Positions 15,966 through 24,816 of a DNA stretch of 64,000 nt are shown one piece after another (position 1 is the stretch's first letter; each line of letters begins with the position of its first letter). Below the pieces are notes generated by a model. It was not told where the DNA came from. It did no database searches and saw nothing but the letters and a program-made list of their open reading frames with translations. The position numbers and the translations under genes are program-made. The stretch is from Sulfuricystis sp964478415 (GTDB lineage Bacteria; Pseudomonadota; Gammaproteobacteria; Burkholderiales; Rhodocyclaceae), in the NCBI GenBank assembly GCA_964478415.1, contig CAYZII010000002.1:10098-74097 (forward strand), read 5' to 3'.

Positions 15966-17291
15966 TCACTCCAGCAAAGCGTTGATCGCGGCGAGATCGG
16001 CTTCGGACAAGCTTCCCGCAGCGGCCTTCAATCGCAGCTGGGCGAGCAGGGTATCGAAGCGCGCCTTGGCAAGTTTCTGCTGCGTGTCGTAAACCTGGCT
16101 CTGCGCATTCAAGACATCGATGTTGATGCGCACACCGACTTCGTAACCGAGCTTGTTCGATTCCAGTGCCAGCCGTGACGAGGCGAGGCCGGCTTCGAGC
16201 GCCTTGATCTGGGAAAGTCCGGAACTGACACCCAGATAAGCCTGGCGCGCGGCCAATGCCGCCTGACGACGGGCGTTGTCGAGATCCGCGCGTGCCTTCT
16301 CGTAGAGGGCTGCCGCTTCGCGTTCGCGCGAGCTCACTGCGCCACCGGCATAGATCGGCACGGCGAGTTGCAGGCCGATCGTGCTGCTCTTGACATCGAC
16401 GCCGCCACCAGCGGACGAGCTGAAGCCGCTGCTGCTCTTACCATAGGTCGCCACCAGATCGAGCGTCGGGTAGTGCCCGGCGCGTTGTTTCTCGGTCTCG
16501 CGACTGGCGATCTCGAAATTGGTCTCGGCGAGCTTGACGCCGGGATTGCCGCTCTCGGCGGCAGCCACCCACTGGGCGGGATCGGTTGGTTGGGGGGGGT
16601 CGATACGCACGCCATCGCGCAGGCGTTTGAGCGTGTCATGCTCCTTGCCGGTCAGGGTGCGCAGTGTCTGGCGCTTGACGGCCAGATCGTTTTCGGCGGC
16701 GATCTCCGCCGCGACCGCCAGATCGTAACGGGCCTGGGCTTCGTGGGTGTCGGTGATCGTCGCGCTGCCGACCTCGAAACTCTTTTTCGCCGCCTCGAGC
16801 TGCTCGGCGATCGCCGCCTTTTGTGCCCGTGCCGTCGCCAGCGTCTCCTGAGCGAGCAGCACATCGAAATAGGCCTGAGCGACGCGCAGAAACAAATCCT
16901 GGCTGGCCTGAAAGAACTGCAGCTCGGCGCTGGCGGCGGCCAGTTCGGCCTGTTTGTAACCGATCCAGTTCTGCCAGCGGAACAAGGGTTGGCTTAAGCT
17001 CACACTCCAGCCATTGCTGTTGTAGTTGCGCGAAACGGTCGTACCGCTCGCATGCAGCGTGGTGTCGCTTTCGTTCCAGGTCGTGTTGGCGGAAAGCCCG
17101 AGGGTGGGCAGCAAGCCAGCGCGGCCTTGCGGCAATTTCTCCAGACCGGCGTCACGTTGCGCACGTGCCGCGGCGTATTGGGCATCCCAGGCCGCTGCGT
17201 CACGATAGACCTCAAGCAAATCGGCGGCGAGCGCCTGGCTCAGCCCCAGGCCCAGCGCGATTGCGATCACAGTGTTGGAAAAAACGGACAT
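15966..17291 (-). CDS. tolC: TolC family outer membrane efflux protein
   Basis: 441 residues from the ATG at 17291. The start MSVFSNTVIAIALGLGLSQA ending in ALAA is a signal peptide; the longer upstream frame lacks one. The two OEP repeats are visible as long alternating coiled regions: DLFLRVAQAYFDVLLAQETL near 110, LRTLTG near 200, VPIYAGGAVSSREREAAALY near 310 and NKLGYEVGVRINIDVLNAQS near 385. It forms the outer membrane channel of tripartite pumps and type I secretion. The adaptor and RND permease genes lie upstream on the same strand, separated by a rhodanese and a methyltransferase gene, so it may serve that pump. Confidence 0.92.
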   Translation of the reverse strand: MSVFSNTVIAIALGLGLSQALAADLLEVYRDAAAWDAQYAAARAQRDAGLEKLPQGRAGLLPTLGLSANTTWNESDTTLHASGTTVSRNYNSNGWSVSLSQPLFRWQNWIGYKQAELAAASAELQFFQASQDLFLRVAQAYFDVLLAQETLATARAQKAAIAEQLEAAKKSFEVGSATITDTHEAQARYDLAVAAEIAAENDLAVKRQTLRTLTGKEHDTLKRLRDGVRIDPPQPTDPAQWVAAAESGNPGVKLAETNFEIASRETEKQRAGHYPTLDLVATYGKSSSGFSSSAGGGVDVKSSTIGLQLAVPIYAGGAVSSREREAAALYEKARADLDNARRQAALAARQAYLGVSSGLSQIKALEAGLASSRLALESNKLGYEVGVRINIDVLNAQSQVYDTQQKLAKARFDTLLAQLRLKAAAGSLSEADLAAINALLE

Positions 17292-17310
17292 CGATACTCC
17301 CGAACGCTTA

Positions 17311-17634
17311 TCAATAGGTTGGCGCGGACGGATCGACATCGCGCGACCACGCCGCCATGCCGCCGTAGAGGTTGATGATGCGGCTGAAGCCCTGGTGTTC
17401 GAGGAACATCGCCACCTGATAGCTGCGTGCGCCATGATGGCAGATCACGACGATTTCGGCATCACGATCGAGCTCGAAATGGCGCGCCGGTATCGAGCGC
17501 ATCGGCAACAGGCGGGCACCCGGGATATGCACGATGTCGAACTCCCACGGCTCGCGCACGTCGAGCAATAGCGGCTTCGGACGCTGTGGATCGTCGAGCC
17601 AGGCCTTCAGCTCGGTGGCAGTCATTTGTCTCAT
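17311..17634 (-). CDS. Rhodanese-like domain protein
   Basis: 107 residues, a single rhodanese domain. LLDVREPWEFDIVHIPGA near residue 22 and the active-site loop VVICHHGARSYQVAMFLEHQ, with Cys near residue 65, are typical of GlpE-like sulfurtransferases. INLYGGMAAWSRDVDPSAP closes the domain. It could move sulfane sulfur, but substrates are unknown. It lies three bases downstream of the PIMT-like gene and 19 bp upstream of the tolC start, forming a conserved-looking pcm-rhodanese-tolC unit of betaproteobacteria (from memory). Confidence 0.9.
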   Translation of the reverse strand: MRQMTATELKAWLDDPQRPKPLLLDVREPWEFDIVHIPGARLLPMRSIPARHFELDRDAEIVVICHHGARSYQVAMFLEHQGFSRIINLYGGMAAWSRDVDPSAPTY

Positions 17635-17637
17635 GGT

Positions 17638-18297
17638 TCAAAACACGAAGCGTTTCACCGCCGGCTGGCGCAACATCGGCACGATGGTTTCGAGCACATC
17701 TTCACTGACGAACGCATCACCCGGCCCTTTCCTGACGATACGTAGCGCCATCAGTGGCTCTTCACCCGGCAACGGCACGAAAGCAACCAGCCGCCCGCCG
17801 TCGGTGAGCTGATCGAGGAGAGCCTGCGGAATCTCGCGCACGCCTCCGGAAAGTACGATCACATCATAGGGCGCGTGATCGCGCAGTCCGCCCAGACCAT
17901 CAGCGGTTTCGACATGCACATTGTCGATTTCCGCGCGGGAAAGGTTGGCGCGCGCAAGCTCTGCGAGCGCCGGCTCGATCTCGATGGTCCACACTTCCTG
18001 AGCGCATTGCGCCAACAACGCGGCCATGTGGCCGGAGCCGGCGCCGACTTCCAGCACGTGCCGATGCGGCTGGCCGGCGAGCGCCTGCAGGATGCGCCCT
18101 TCGAGCTTGGGGGGCAACAGCGTCGCGCCGTGGCCGAGGGGAATCTCGACGTCGGCGAATGCCAGCGCACGATAGGCTTCCGGTACGAAATCCTCGCGCC
18201 GGTCAGCGTGGAGCAGTTCGATCACCTTCGGATCGGTGACGCACCACGGACGGATTTGTTGTTCAATCATGTGCAGACGGGCGGACTCGAAATTCAT
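17638..18297 (-). CDS. Protein-L-isoaspartate O-methyltransferase-like protein
   Basis: 219 residues. The SAM-binding motif I HVLEVGAGSGHMAALLAQ is near residues 78-95 and EVWTIEIEPALAELARANL follows. The PIMT fold is clear, but the usual substrate segment (GHGQTIS in typical enzymes) is here GHGATLLPPK, which lacks the conserved Thr-Ile-Ser. It may therefore not repair isoaspartate. C-terminal MLRQPAVKRFVF is intact. It lies between the RND permease (60 bp upstream gap) and the rhodanese on the same strand. Confidence 0.78.
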   Translation of the reverse strand: MNFESARLHMIEQQIRPWCVTDPKVIELLHADRREDFVPEAYRALAFADVEIPLGHGATLLPPKLEGRILQALAGQPHRHVLEVGAGSGHMAALLAQCAQEVWTIEIEPALAELARANLSRAEIDNVHVETADGLGGLRDHAPYDVIVLSGGVREIPQALLDQLTDGGRLVAFVPLPGEEPLMALRIVRKGPGDAFVSEDVLETIVPMLRQPAVKRFVF

Positions 18298-18357
18298 GCC
18301 GTGCTCCTTTTTAAGCCCAACGTATATGGGGTCGGGGTCGATAAGCGCAAGCTGATT

Positions 18358-21300
18358 TTACTGCGGCTCCCGGACACGATAGACCACTGCATACAGCGCC
18401 GGCAAAAACAGCAAGGTCAGCACGGTAGCGATGACGAGGCCACCCATGATCGCTACCGCCATCGGCCCCCAGAAAATCTGCCGTGAGAGCGGAATCATCG
18501 CCAGCACCGCCGCCGCCGCAGTGAGCATGATCGGTCGGAAACGTCGCACCGCGGAGCCGACGATCGCCTCCCATTGGCCCTTGCCGGCCGCCAGATCCTG
18601 GCGGATCTGGTCGAGCAGGATCACGGAATTTCTCAGGATCATGCCCATCAGCGCGATCACGCCTAAGTTGGCGACGAAGCCGAAAGGCTTGCCGAGCAGC
18701 GCCAGCGCCAACGCCACACCGATCATGCCGAGCGGTGCGGTGACGAGCGCCAGCGCGGTGAGCCGCAGGCTTTGCAGCTGCATCATCAGCAACGTGATCA
18801 CCGCGACGACCATCACCGGCACGACGGCCTTCAGCGCATTTTCATTCTTGCTGGATTCTTCGATTGTGCCACCCATCTCGATCGAATAGCCGGCGGGCAG
18901 TCGCGCACGCAATGCATCGAGCTGCGGATCGATGCGCAGCGACGCGGTCGGCCCCGTCACGTCATTATTGGCCAGATCGGCGCGCACCTGGATCGTCGGC
19001 AGACGGTTACGGCGCCAGACGATGCCCTCTTCGAGCACTGGGGTCAGTCGCGCCACCTGGGAGAGCGGTACCCATTTTCCACCAGCGGGTACGGCCAAGT
19101 CGGCCAAACGGTCGAGTCGGGCGCGATCTTCTCCCTCGCCCAGGGGGGCGCGCCAGACGATGTCGATCAACTGATCGCCTTTACGGTATTGCGTCAGCGT
19201 GACCCCCACTTCGTGCGCCTGCAGGATCTGTGCGATGTCTGCGCTGCTGATGCCGAACTGACGCAAACGATCCTGATCGAGCACGACGCGCACGCTTTTC
19301 ACCTTCTCGTTCCAGTCCAGATGTACGTCGCGCAGGTCGGGGCTCGCCCGCATCACGTCGGCCACCTGAAGCGCGATGGCACGCAAGGTCTCGAGATTCT
19401 CGCCGCTGACGCGAAACACCACCGGATAGCCGACCGGCGGGCCGTTTTCGAGGCGCTGCACGCGGGTGCGCAGATGGCTCCACTGTCCGTCGGGCGCCGC
19501 GAAAACCTGCATGAGCCGGCTGCGTACGGCCTCACGCTCGTCGAAACCTTTCGTGACGATCACCAGCTGACCGAAGTTGTCGTTGAACAATTGCTGGTCG
19601 AGCGGCAGGTAGAAGCGCGGTGCGCCATTGCCGATGTAGGAAGAATAACTTTCGATACGCTCATCATCCTTGAGCAGCGCTTCGACACGCTCGACTGCCG
19701 CCGCGGTGGCTTTCAGCGAACTGCCTTGCGGCAACCACAGATCGACGAGCAGCTCGGCGCGGTTCGACGGCGGGAAAAACTGCTTCTGCACTGCGGTGGC
19801 GAACACCCCCATGCCGAGCACGAAAGCGATCAGGGTGAGTACGATCGTCAACCAGCGGTGACGCAGACACCATTCCACCGAGGCGCGGAAACGGCAGTAG
19901 AACGGCGTATCGTAAATGTCGCCATGATATGCGGCGCCGAACTTCTTCAACGCCTCGACATCGAGCAGCTTGCTGCCGAGATAGGGTGTGAAGATCACCG
20001 CCACTGCCCAGGAGGTGAGCAATGCGATCGTGGTCACGGAAAAGATTGCGCTGGCATATTCACCGGCGCCCGAACGTGCAAAACCCACCGGCGTGAAGGC
20101 TGCGGCGGTGATCAACGTCCCGGTGAGCATCGGGAAGGCCGTCGAGGTGTACGCGAAGGTCGCAGCGCGGAACTTGTCCCAGCCCTGCTCCAGCTTCACC
20201 ACCATCATTTCCACCGCGATGATCGCATCATCGACGAGCAGCCCCAGCGCGATGATCAAGGCCCCCAGCGAGACGCGATGCAGATCGATGCCGAAACTGC
20301 GCATCAGTAAAAAGGTGAGCGCCAGCACGAGCGGAATCGAAAAGGCGACGACCAGGCCGGTGCGTAAGCCCAGACTCAGGAAGCTCACCGCCAGCACGAT
20401 CGCCAACGCCTCGGCGAGCGACTTGAGGAACAGTTGCAGCGAGACTTTGACGATGCGCGGCTGATCGAACACTGTTGCGATCTCCAAGCCAAGCGGCACA
20501 TCACGCTGCATTTCGGCCACACGCCTGGCCAGCGTCTCGCCCAGCTGCATCACGTTGCCACCTTTGACCATCACCACGCCGATGCCGATTGCATTGCGGC
20601 CATTGAAACGCATACGCGGATTGGGCGGATCGGCGAAACCGTGCGTCACCTGGGCGATGTCGCCGAGACGCAGGTGACGGCCAGCGACGACCAGATCGGC
20701 GGCGCGGATGTCATCCACGGAAGCAAAGGCGCCGCTGACACGCAAGCGCACGCGATCGCTCTCCGTCTCGACGAAACCGGCGGGCGCCACCGCATTCTGC
20801 CTGGTAAGCGCGTCGGCCACCTGCGCCGGCGTCAGCCCCAAAGCGGCAAGCCGCTGCGGGGAAACCTCGACATAGACCTTCTCCTCCTGCACGCCGATCA
20901 GGTCCACCTTCTTCACATCCGGCACGCCCCGCAAGTTGCGCGCGATGCGATCGGCGGCGCGTCTGAGCTCGGCGTAATCGAATCCTTCGCCAGTCACCGC
21001 ATAGACATTCACATAGACATCGCCGAATTCGTCGTTCGGGTAAGGCCCCTGCACGCCGGCGGGAAGCAGGTGACGGATGTCGTCGAGCTTCTTCCTCACC
21101 TGACGCCAGGCCTCCGGCACCTCGCTCTTCGGCGTGTAATCCTTCAGTTGCAGGAAGATCAGTGACTCGCCGGGACGGGAAGCGGAGCGCAGCAAATCGA
21201 GCCAAGGCGTCTCCTGCAGTTTCTTCTCGATGCGCTCGGTGACCTCCAGCTCGACCTCACGGGCGGTGGCGCCCGGCCAGAGCGTGCGCACCACCATCAC

Positions 21301-21441
21301 TTTGAAAGTGAAATCCGGGTTTTCGGCGCGACCGAGCTGGAAGTAGCTCAGCACGCCGGCCACCGCGCTGACGATGATCAGATACAGCACCATCGATGGG
21401 TGCTCGAGCGCCCAGGCGGAAAGATTGAACTTTTCTTTCAT
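18358..21441 (-). CDS. RND family efflux transporter permease (HAE-type)
   Basis: 1027 residues, the usual RND length, with twelve predicted helices and two large periplasmic loops. The N-terminus HPSMVLYLIIVSAVAGVLSY is helix 1. GLLVDDAIIAVEMMVVKLEQ near residue 400 carries the paired Asp residues of the proton relay. GMILRNSVILLDQIRQDLAA near 960 is the matching C-terminal block. It would pump hydrophobic or drug-like compounds out using the proton gradient. The start overlaps the adaptor stop as ATGA. The overall sequence resembles the MexK/VexK-like branch, not CusA-type metal pumps; substrate unknown. Confidence 0.93.
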   Translation of the reverse strand: MKEKFNLSAWALEHPSMVLYLIIVSAVAGVLSYFQLGRAENPDFTFKVMVVRTLWPGATAREVELEVTERIEKKLQETPWLDLLRSASRPGESLIFLQLKDYTPKSEVPEAWRQVRKKLDDIRHLLPAGVQGPYPNDEFGDVYVNVYAVTGEGFDYAELRRAADRIARNLRGVPDVKKVDLIGVQEEKVYVEVSPQRLAALGLTPAQVADALTRQNAVAPAGFVETESDRVRLRVSGAFASVDDIRAADLVVAGRHLRLGDIAQVTHGFADPPNPRMRFNGRNAIGIGVVMVKGGNVMQLGETLARRVAEMQRDVPLGLEIATVFDQPRIVKVSLQLFLKSLAEALAIVLAVSFLSLGLRTGLVVAFSIPLVLALTFLLMRSFGIDLHRVSLGALIIALGLLVDDAIIAVEMMVVKLEQGWDKFRAATFAYTSTAFPMLTGTLITAAAFTPVGFARSGAGEYASAIFSVTTIALLTSWAVAVIFTPYLGSKLLDVEALKKFGAAYHGDIYDTPFYCRFRASVEWCLRHRWLTIVLTLIAFVLGMGVFATAVQKQFFPPSNRAELLVDLWLPQGSSLKATAAAVERVEALLKDDERIESYSSYIGNGAPRFYLPLDQQLFNDNFGQLVIVTKGFDEREAVRSRLMQVFAAPDGQWSHLRTRVQRLENGPPVGYPVVFRVSGENLETLRAIALQVADVMRASPDLRDVHLDWNEKVKSVRVVLDQDRLRQFGISSADIAQILQAHEVGVTLTQYRKGDQLIDIVWRAPLGEGEDRARLDRLADLAVPAGGKWVPLSQVARLTPVLEEGIVWRRNRLPTIQVRADLANNDVTGPTASLRIDPQLDALRARLPAGYSIEMGGTIEESSKNENALKAVVPVMVVAVITLLMMQLQSLRLTALALVTAPLGMIGVALALALLGKPFGFVANLGVIALMGMILRNSVILLDQIRQDLAAGKGQWEAIVGSAVRRFRPIMLTAAAAVLAMIPLSRQIFWGPMAVAIMGGLVIATVLTLLFLPALYAVVYRVREPQ

Positions 21442-22472
21442 GGTTCGGCGCGCCGCACCTTTTCGCCGGCAACGAGGCGGAACGCACCGGCGGCAACGAT
21501 CGTCTCGCCGGCAGTGAGCCCTTCGCTCACCACCGCGCCGGCATCGCTGTAACGGGCGATGGTGATGGGGCGCAGGCTCACCGTGTCATCTGCGGCGACG
21601 ACCCAGACGGCGGGCCGATCCCCCTGCTGAATGATCGCTGAGAGCGGGACGACGGTCGGTGGCGCCTCGCTATGCTCGAAGCTGACACTGGCAGTGAGCC
21701 CCAAAGGCAGATTCGCCGGGGCATCGATCAGCGCGACACGCGCCGCGAAGGTGCGTGTCGCCGGATCGGCGGCCGGCGCGATTTCACGCAACACGGCCCG
21801 GTATGTTTGTTCTGCGGAGACGTCTGCGCTCCAGAGCCGTGCCGTCCCGCCAGCGCCGATTTTCAGTCGTGAAAGAGCTGCCTCGGGCAGGTTGATCGCG
21901 ACCTCGCGCTCGCCATCGCGCGCAAGGCGGAAGATGGCCTGACCGGAAGTGACCACCTGGCCGGCTTCAGCCAGCACTGCGGTGATCACGCCGGCATGGT
22001 CGGCATAGAGCGTTGCATAACCGATCTGGTTCTTCGCGAGCCGCACCTGCGCCTCGGCCTGGCGGGCAGCCGCCTCTTTCGCGTCCAGCACGGCCTGGCT
22101 GATGAAATTCTTTTGGCGCAACTCTCGCGTCCGCGCCAACTCGGCTTGGGCAAGCCGATGGTTTGCCTCGGCCTGAGCAGCGGCGAGTGTGAGATCAGTC
22201 GGATCGAGCCGTGCGAGCGGCTGACCGGCCGCTACGTGCTGGCCCGTTTCGACGAGACGCTCGATGATCTTGCCGCCGACGCGGAAAGCGAGTTGTGTTT
22301 CATGCCGCGCCCGTATTTCGCCACTGTAAGTGGCCTGCGATTTCGTTCCCCCATCGCCCACCGTCATCACCTTGACCACCCGCAGCCCGGTGTCGATCTT
22401 GTCCGATGGGGGGATCTTTTCCCCGCAAGCGGCCAGCAGCAGCGTGGCAGCCATCCAGAATGCTTTTTTCAT
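21438..22472 (-). CDS. RND efflux pump periplasmic adaptor (membrane fusion) lipoprotein
   Basis: 344 residues. MKKAFWMAATLLLAACGEK is a lipoprotein signal with a LAAC lipobox, so Cys16 is probably lipidated. The hairpin and lipoyl half-motifs are seen in GGKIIERLVETGQHVAAGQP near 75 and AEAGQVVTSGQAIFRLARDG near 165. A C-terminal beta-barrel and membrane-proximal domain follow. It links the permease to TolC. Residues 204-212 (KIGAGGTAR) are encoded by a perfect copy of the dispersed DNA motif at a site where related adaptors usually have a short GQxA-type turn (from memory). Overlaps on both sides are ATGA. Confidence 0.92.
   Translation of the reverse strand: MKKAFWMAATLLLAACGEKIPPSDKIDTGLRVVKVMTVGDGGTKSQATYSGEIRARHETQLAFRVGGKIIERLVETGQHVAAGQPLARLDPTDLTLAAAQAEANHRLAQAELARTRELRQKNFISQAVLDAKEAAARQAEAQVRLAKNQIGYATLYADHAGVITAVLAEAGQVVTSGQAIFRLARDGEREVAINLPEAALSRLKIGAGGTARLWSADVSAEQTYRAVLREIAPAADPATRTFAARVALIDAPANLPLGLTASVSFEHSEAPPTVVPLSAIIQQGDRPAVWVVAADDTVSLRPITIARYSDAGAVVSEGLTAGETIVAAGAFRLVAGEKVRRAEP
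21839..21863 (+). repeat. Dispersed 25-nt motif, perfect copy in the RND adaptor gene
   Basis: This copy agrees with the consensus at all 25 positions. It is antisense to the adaptor gene, which reads it as KIGAGGTA. It shares a 21-nt exact match with the palindromic elements at 55.2 and 62.6 kb. Confidence 0.7.
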
Positions 22473-23116
22473 CTGGTATCCCTATCAAAACGCAAACCGC
22501 GCAACGCGATCGCGAAATACTCTGCAAAGTAGCGCTCATCGCTGACGCCGGCTGCAGTGCAGCAATCGAGCGAATGGCGCCAGATCATGCGCATCAGCAG
22601 CGGGGCAACCACGACATGGATCGCTGCCCCGACATCGAGCGGACGGAATTCTCCCCGCGCAATCCCGCGCTCGATCACCAAACGCACCAGGGTGGTGCCG
22701 CGCCGGATCACCTCTTCGTAATAGAACCTGGCGATTTCCGGGAAATTGCGCGCCTCGGCGAACACGAGCTTCGGAATGCCGCCGATGCGTTGCGAGCCCA
22801 CCAGCCGCCATAACGTGCCCACCACCTCGCGCAGCAGTGTTTCGGAATCCCCTTCGAAACCGGCCACCACGGCTTCGACCTGTTCCAGCGCGGGTAGCAG
22901 ACCCTCTCGCACCACCGCCTTGAAGAGCGCCGCCTTGTTTTCGAAATAAAGATAGAGCGTCCCTTTCGATACGCCCGCCCTTGCCGCGACGTCTTCGAGA
23001 CGTGTCGCGGCATAGCCTTTCTCGACGAACAGCTCGAGCGCGGCGGCGGTCAGTTCGGCCGGCCGCGCCTCTTTACGGCGCCGTGGCTGGGGCTTGGTAG
23101 TCGGTTCAGGATTCAT
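22469..23116 (-). CDS. TetR family transcriptional repressor of the RND operon
   Basis: 215 residues from the ATG at 23116. A longer frame back to 23161 would run to the edge of the operator and was rejected. The helix-turn-helix is AAALELFVEKGYAATRLEDV continuing into AARAGVSKGTLYLYFENKAA (residues about 25-64), followed by a ligand-binding domain of TetR_C type. It is the first gene of the pump operon, overlapping the adaptor by ATGA, and its promoter carries a near-perfect 11-bp inverted repeat, so autoregulation with pump repression is very likely. The inducer is unknown. Confidence 0.92.
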   Translation of the reverse strand: MNPEPTTKPQPRRRKEARPAELTAAALELFVEKGYAATRLEDVAARAGVSKGTLYLYFENKAALFKAVVREGLLPALEQVEAVVAGFEGDSETLLREVVGTLWRLVGSQRIGGIPKLVFAEARNFPEIARFYYEEVIRRGTTLVRLVIERGIARGEFRPLDVGAAIHVVVAPLLMRMIWRHSLDCCTAAGVSDERYFAEYFAIALRGLRFDRDTR

Positions 23117-23160
23117 GACCAAAACACAGGAATGGGGTGACGAGTGACTTTGCGACCCCA

Positions 23161-23186
23161 AATTACTGACTGAATAGTCAGTAATT
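23161..23186 (-). promoter_or_regulatory. TetR-type operator (11-bp inverted repeat, 4-nt spacer)
   Basis: AATTACTGACT (23161-23171) is followed by GAAT and then AGTCAGTAATT (23176-23186), a perfect inverted repeat. It lies between the start codon of the tetR gene and its -35 box and overlaps the -10 box, so bound repressor would block RNA polymerase. The TGACTNNNNAGTCA core is a common TetR-family operator form. Confidence 0.85.
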
Positions 23187-23211
23187 TATTCTCGCAAGGG
23201 GCCATTGTCAA
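23183..23211 (-). promoter_or_regulatory. Sigma-70 promoter of the tetR-adaptor-RND operon
   Basis: On the minus strand a perfect TTGACA (-35; 23206-23211) is followed after exactly 17 bp by TAAATT (-10; 23183-23188). The -10 box overlaps the right arm of the TetR operator. Transcription would start near 23175, about 60 bp before the ATG at 23116. Confidence 0.8.
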
Positions 23212-23313
23212 ATGGCAGTGCCTATCATCTGGCAGATTGTCGCCGCCACGACACTTCGGGGTCACCGGCAACCTTCAGAATCTCGAAATTGCTGTCAGTA
23301 GCGGAGATCGCCC

Positions 23314-23619
23314 ATGTCGAGCATCGTCACCGTCGTCTTCGACCGCCACCGCGAATACGAGCTCATCGCCCATCACACACTGCCGCGCGAGGAGGCTCAG
23401 CGCTGGCTAGAAGAGCAATGGCATGCGCTGGAATGCGAGCCCAGCCATCCGATGGGCAAGGTGCTGATACTGGATCGCATCCTCGGCATCGCCAAATACG
23501 CCGGCGAGCAGCGTTTCATTACGCAAAACACCTGGGCCCAGCAATTTGCACAGGCGGTGGTCAGCGTGCTTGAGCGGCCCGCTGTACGGATCAATGTCGC
23601 TGAAAACGTCGTCGGCTGA
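23314..23619 (+). CDS. Small conserved-looking hypothetical protein
   Basis: 101 residues, starting MSSIVTVVFDRHREYELIAH. No domain is recognised. The composition is soluble and mixed, with repeated aromatic and charged residues, and there is no signal peptide or membrane helix. GKVLILDRILGIAKYAGEQR and a C-terminal WAQQFAQAVVSVLERPAVRI suggest an alpha/beta fold. It is divergent from the tetR operon; 127 bp separate the operator from this start. It ends two bases before the convergent Lon-domain gene. The reading frame has normal codon use, and overlapping frames on either strand look worse. Confidence 0.6.
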   Translation: MSSIVTVVFDRHREYELIAHHTLPREEAQRWLEEQWHALECEPSHPMGKVLILDRILGIAKYAGEQRFITQNTWAQQFAQAVVSVLERPAVRINVAENVVG

Positions 23620-23621
23620 TT

Positions 23622-24212
23622 TCACACTTCCTCTTCCAGGAAGCGGTAGATCACTTCTAGACGCGCAATGCCATCGTCGAGCTCCAGAATCGCCTGGTGC
23701 TTTTCCAGTGGCAGCGGCAAAAACTCCGCCCAGCGGTCGGCCACCCAGGCGGCGTCGTAAAAACGATGTGGCTTTGGCGGAGGCTCTTCGAGCGACTCGA
23801 TCAGCGAGCGCAGCATCGGTACGAGGCGCGCATAATCGCCAGGCACCGGCAGGACCGGCGGATCGGGCAGCAGCACCGCCCGCGCCCGCACCAGGCCGCT
23901 CTTTTCCCGTCGCCACGAGAGGATACGGAAACGCTGCCCACCATGCGTGACGACGTGCAGGATGCCCAGCTGCGGCATCTGCCAATCAGCGATGCTCGCC
24001 AGCGTGCCGACAGCGCGGGGTTCTGACGTGAAACCGGCTGGTCCGGCAACCTCGCTTCCCTGCGCAATCAGGCAAACGCCGAAAGGCGTGTTCGTGCGCA
24101 GACACTCTTTGACCATGTCCATGTAGCGCGGCTCGAAGACGCGCAGCTCCATGCGTCCGCCGGAATGGAGCACGACGTTGAGCAGAAACAGCGGGATGTC
24201 GACCTCATCCAT
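23622..24212 (-). CDS. Lon protease N-terminal (substrate-binding) domain protein
   Basis: 196 residues, beginning MDEVDIPLFLLNVVLHSGGR, then MELRVFEPRYMDMVKECLRT and FGVCLIAQG, which form the LON substrate-binding (PUA-like) domain. No AAA or protease domain follows, so it is a stand-alone LON-domain protein of the YcaR/Pfam LON_substr_bdg kind. The function is not established. It overlaps ubiX by eight bases and comes after it on the same strand. Confidence 0.87.
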   Translation of the reverse strand: MDEVDIPLFLLNVVLHSGGRMELRVFEPRYMDMVKECLRTNTPFGVCLIAQGSEVAGPAGFTSEPRAVGTLASIADWQMPQLGILHVVTHGGQRFRILSWRREKSGLVRARAVLLPDPPVLPVPGDYARLVPMLRSLIESLEEPPPKPHRFYDAAWVADRWAEFLPLPLEKHQAILELDDGIARLEVIYRFLEEEV

Positions 24213-24816
24213 CCCGTTCTCCCCAGCGCGGCATCAGATCGTGCGGCAGACCCAGCCGGTCGAGGATGCGCGCGACGACGAAATCGATCAGTCCCTGGAT
24301 GGTCTCAGGACGGTGGTAGAAACCCGGGCAGGGCGGCAGAATCACGACACCGGCGCGGGAAAGCTTCAGCATGTTTTCCAGATGGATCGCGGACAGAGGT
24401 GTCTCGCGCGGAACCAGGATCAGCGGCCTGCCTTCCTTGAGCACGACGTCCGCCGCGCGCGTGATCAGGTCCTTCGCCGTGCCGGCGGCGATTTCCGCCA
24501 GTGTGCCCATCGAGCAGGGGCAGACCACATAGGCATCGGGCGGATTGGAGCCTGAGGCGGGGGGCGCGTTCCAGTCCTCACGCCCGAACACGGCAAGGCG
24601 TCCCGTCGTCTCGGCGAAGCGCTCCGCCAAGAGGCGCTGCGCCTTGCGCGGTTGGGCAGGCAGCACGAGATCGGCCTCTTGCTTGGCCACGACCTGCGCC
24701 GCCTGTGAATACATCAACCAGACCCGGCACCCTGCCGCGAGAAGGCACTCGACGAGGCGCAGGCCGTAAGGCAGGCCGGAAGCCCCGGTCCAGGCAACGG
24801 CGACGGTCTTGTTCAT
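24205..24816 (-). CDS. ubiX: Flavin prenyltransferase UbiX
   Basis: 203 residues. AVAWTGASGLPYGLRLVECL near the N-terminus is the flavin-binding motif, and PCSMGTLAEIAAGTAKDLIT near 110 and RETPLSAIHLENMLKLSRAG near 145 are typical of UbiX/Pad1. It makes prenylated FMN, the cofactor of the decarboxylase UbiD, for ubiquinone synthesis. It overlaps the Gx-transporter stop by ATGA upstream and the LON-domain gene downstream. ubiC lies only about 1.8 kb further upstream on the other strand. Confidence 0.95.
   Translation of the reverse strand: MNKTVAVAWTGASGLPYGLRLVECLLAAGCRVWLMYSQAAQVVAKQEADLVLPAQPRKAQRLLAERFAETTGRLAVFGREDWNAPPASGSNPPDAYVVCPCSMGTLAEIAAGTAKDLITRAADVVLKEGRPLILVPRETPLSAIHLENMLKLSRAGVVILPPCPGFYHRPETIQGLIDFVVARILDRLGLPHDLMPRWGERDG

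Noticed and set aside
16592..16599. G8 tract in tolC as a phase-variation site
   Set aside because: It is in the middle of a housekeeping outer membrane gene and on the non-coding strand gives Pro-Pro codons. It serves instead as a warning that long G-runs are not unique to the LPS genes.
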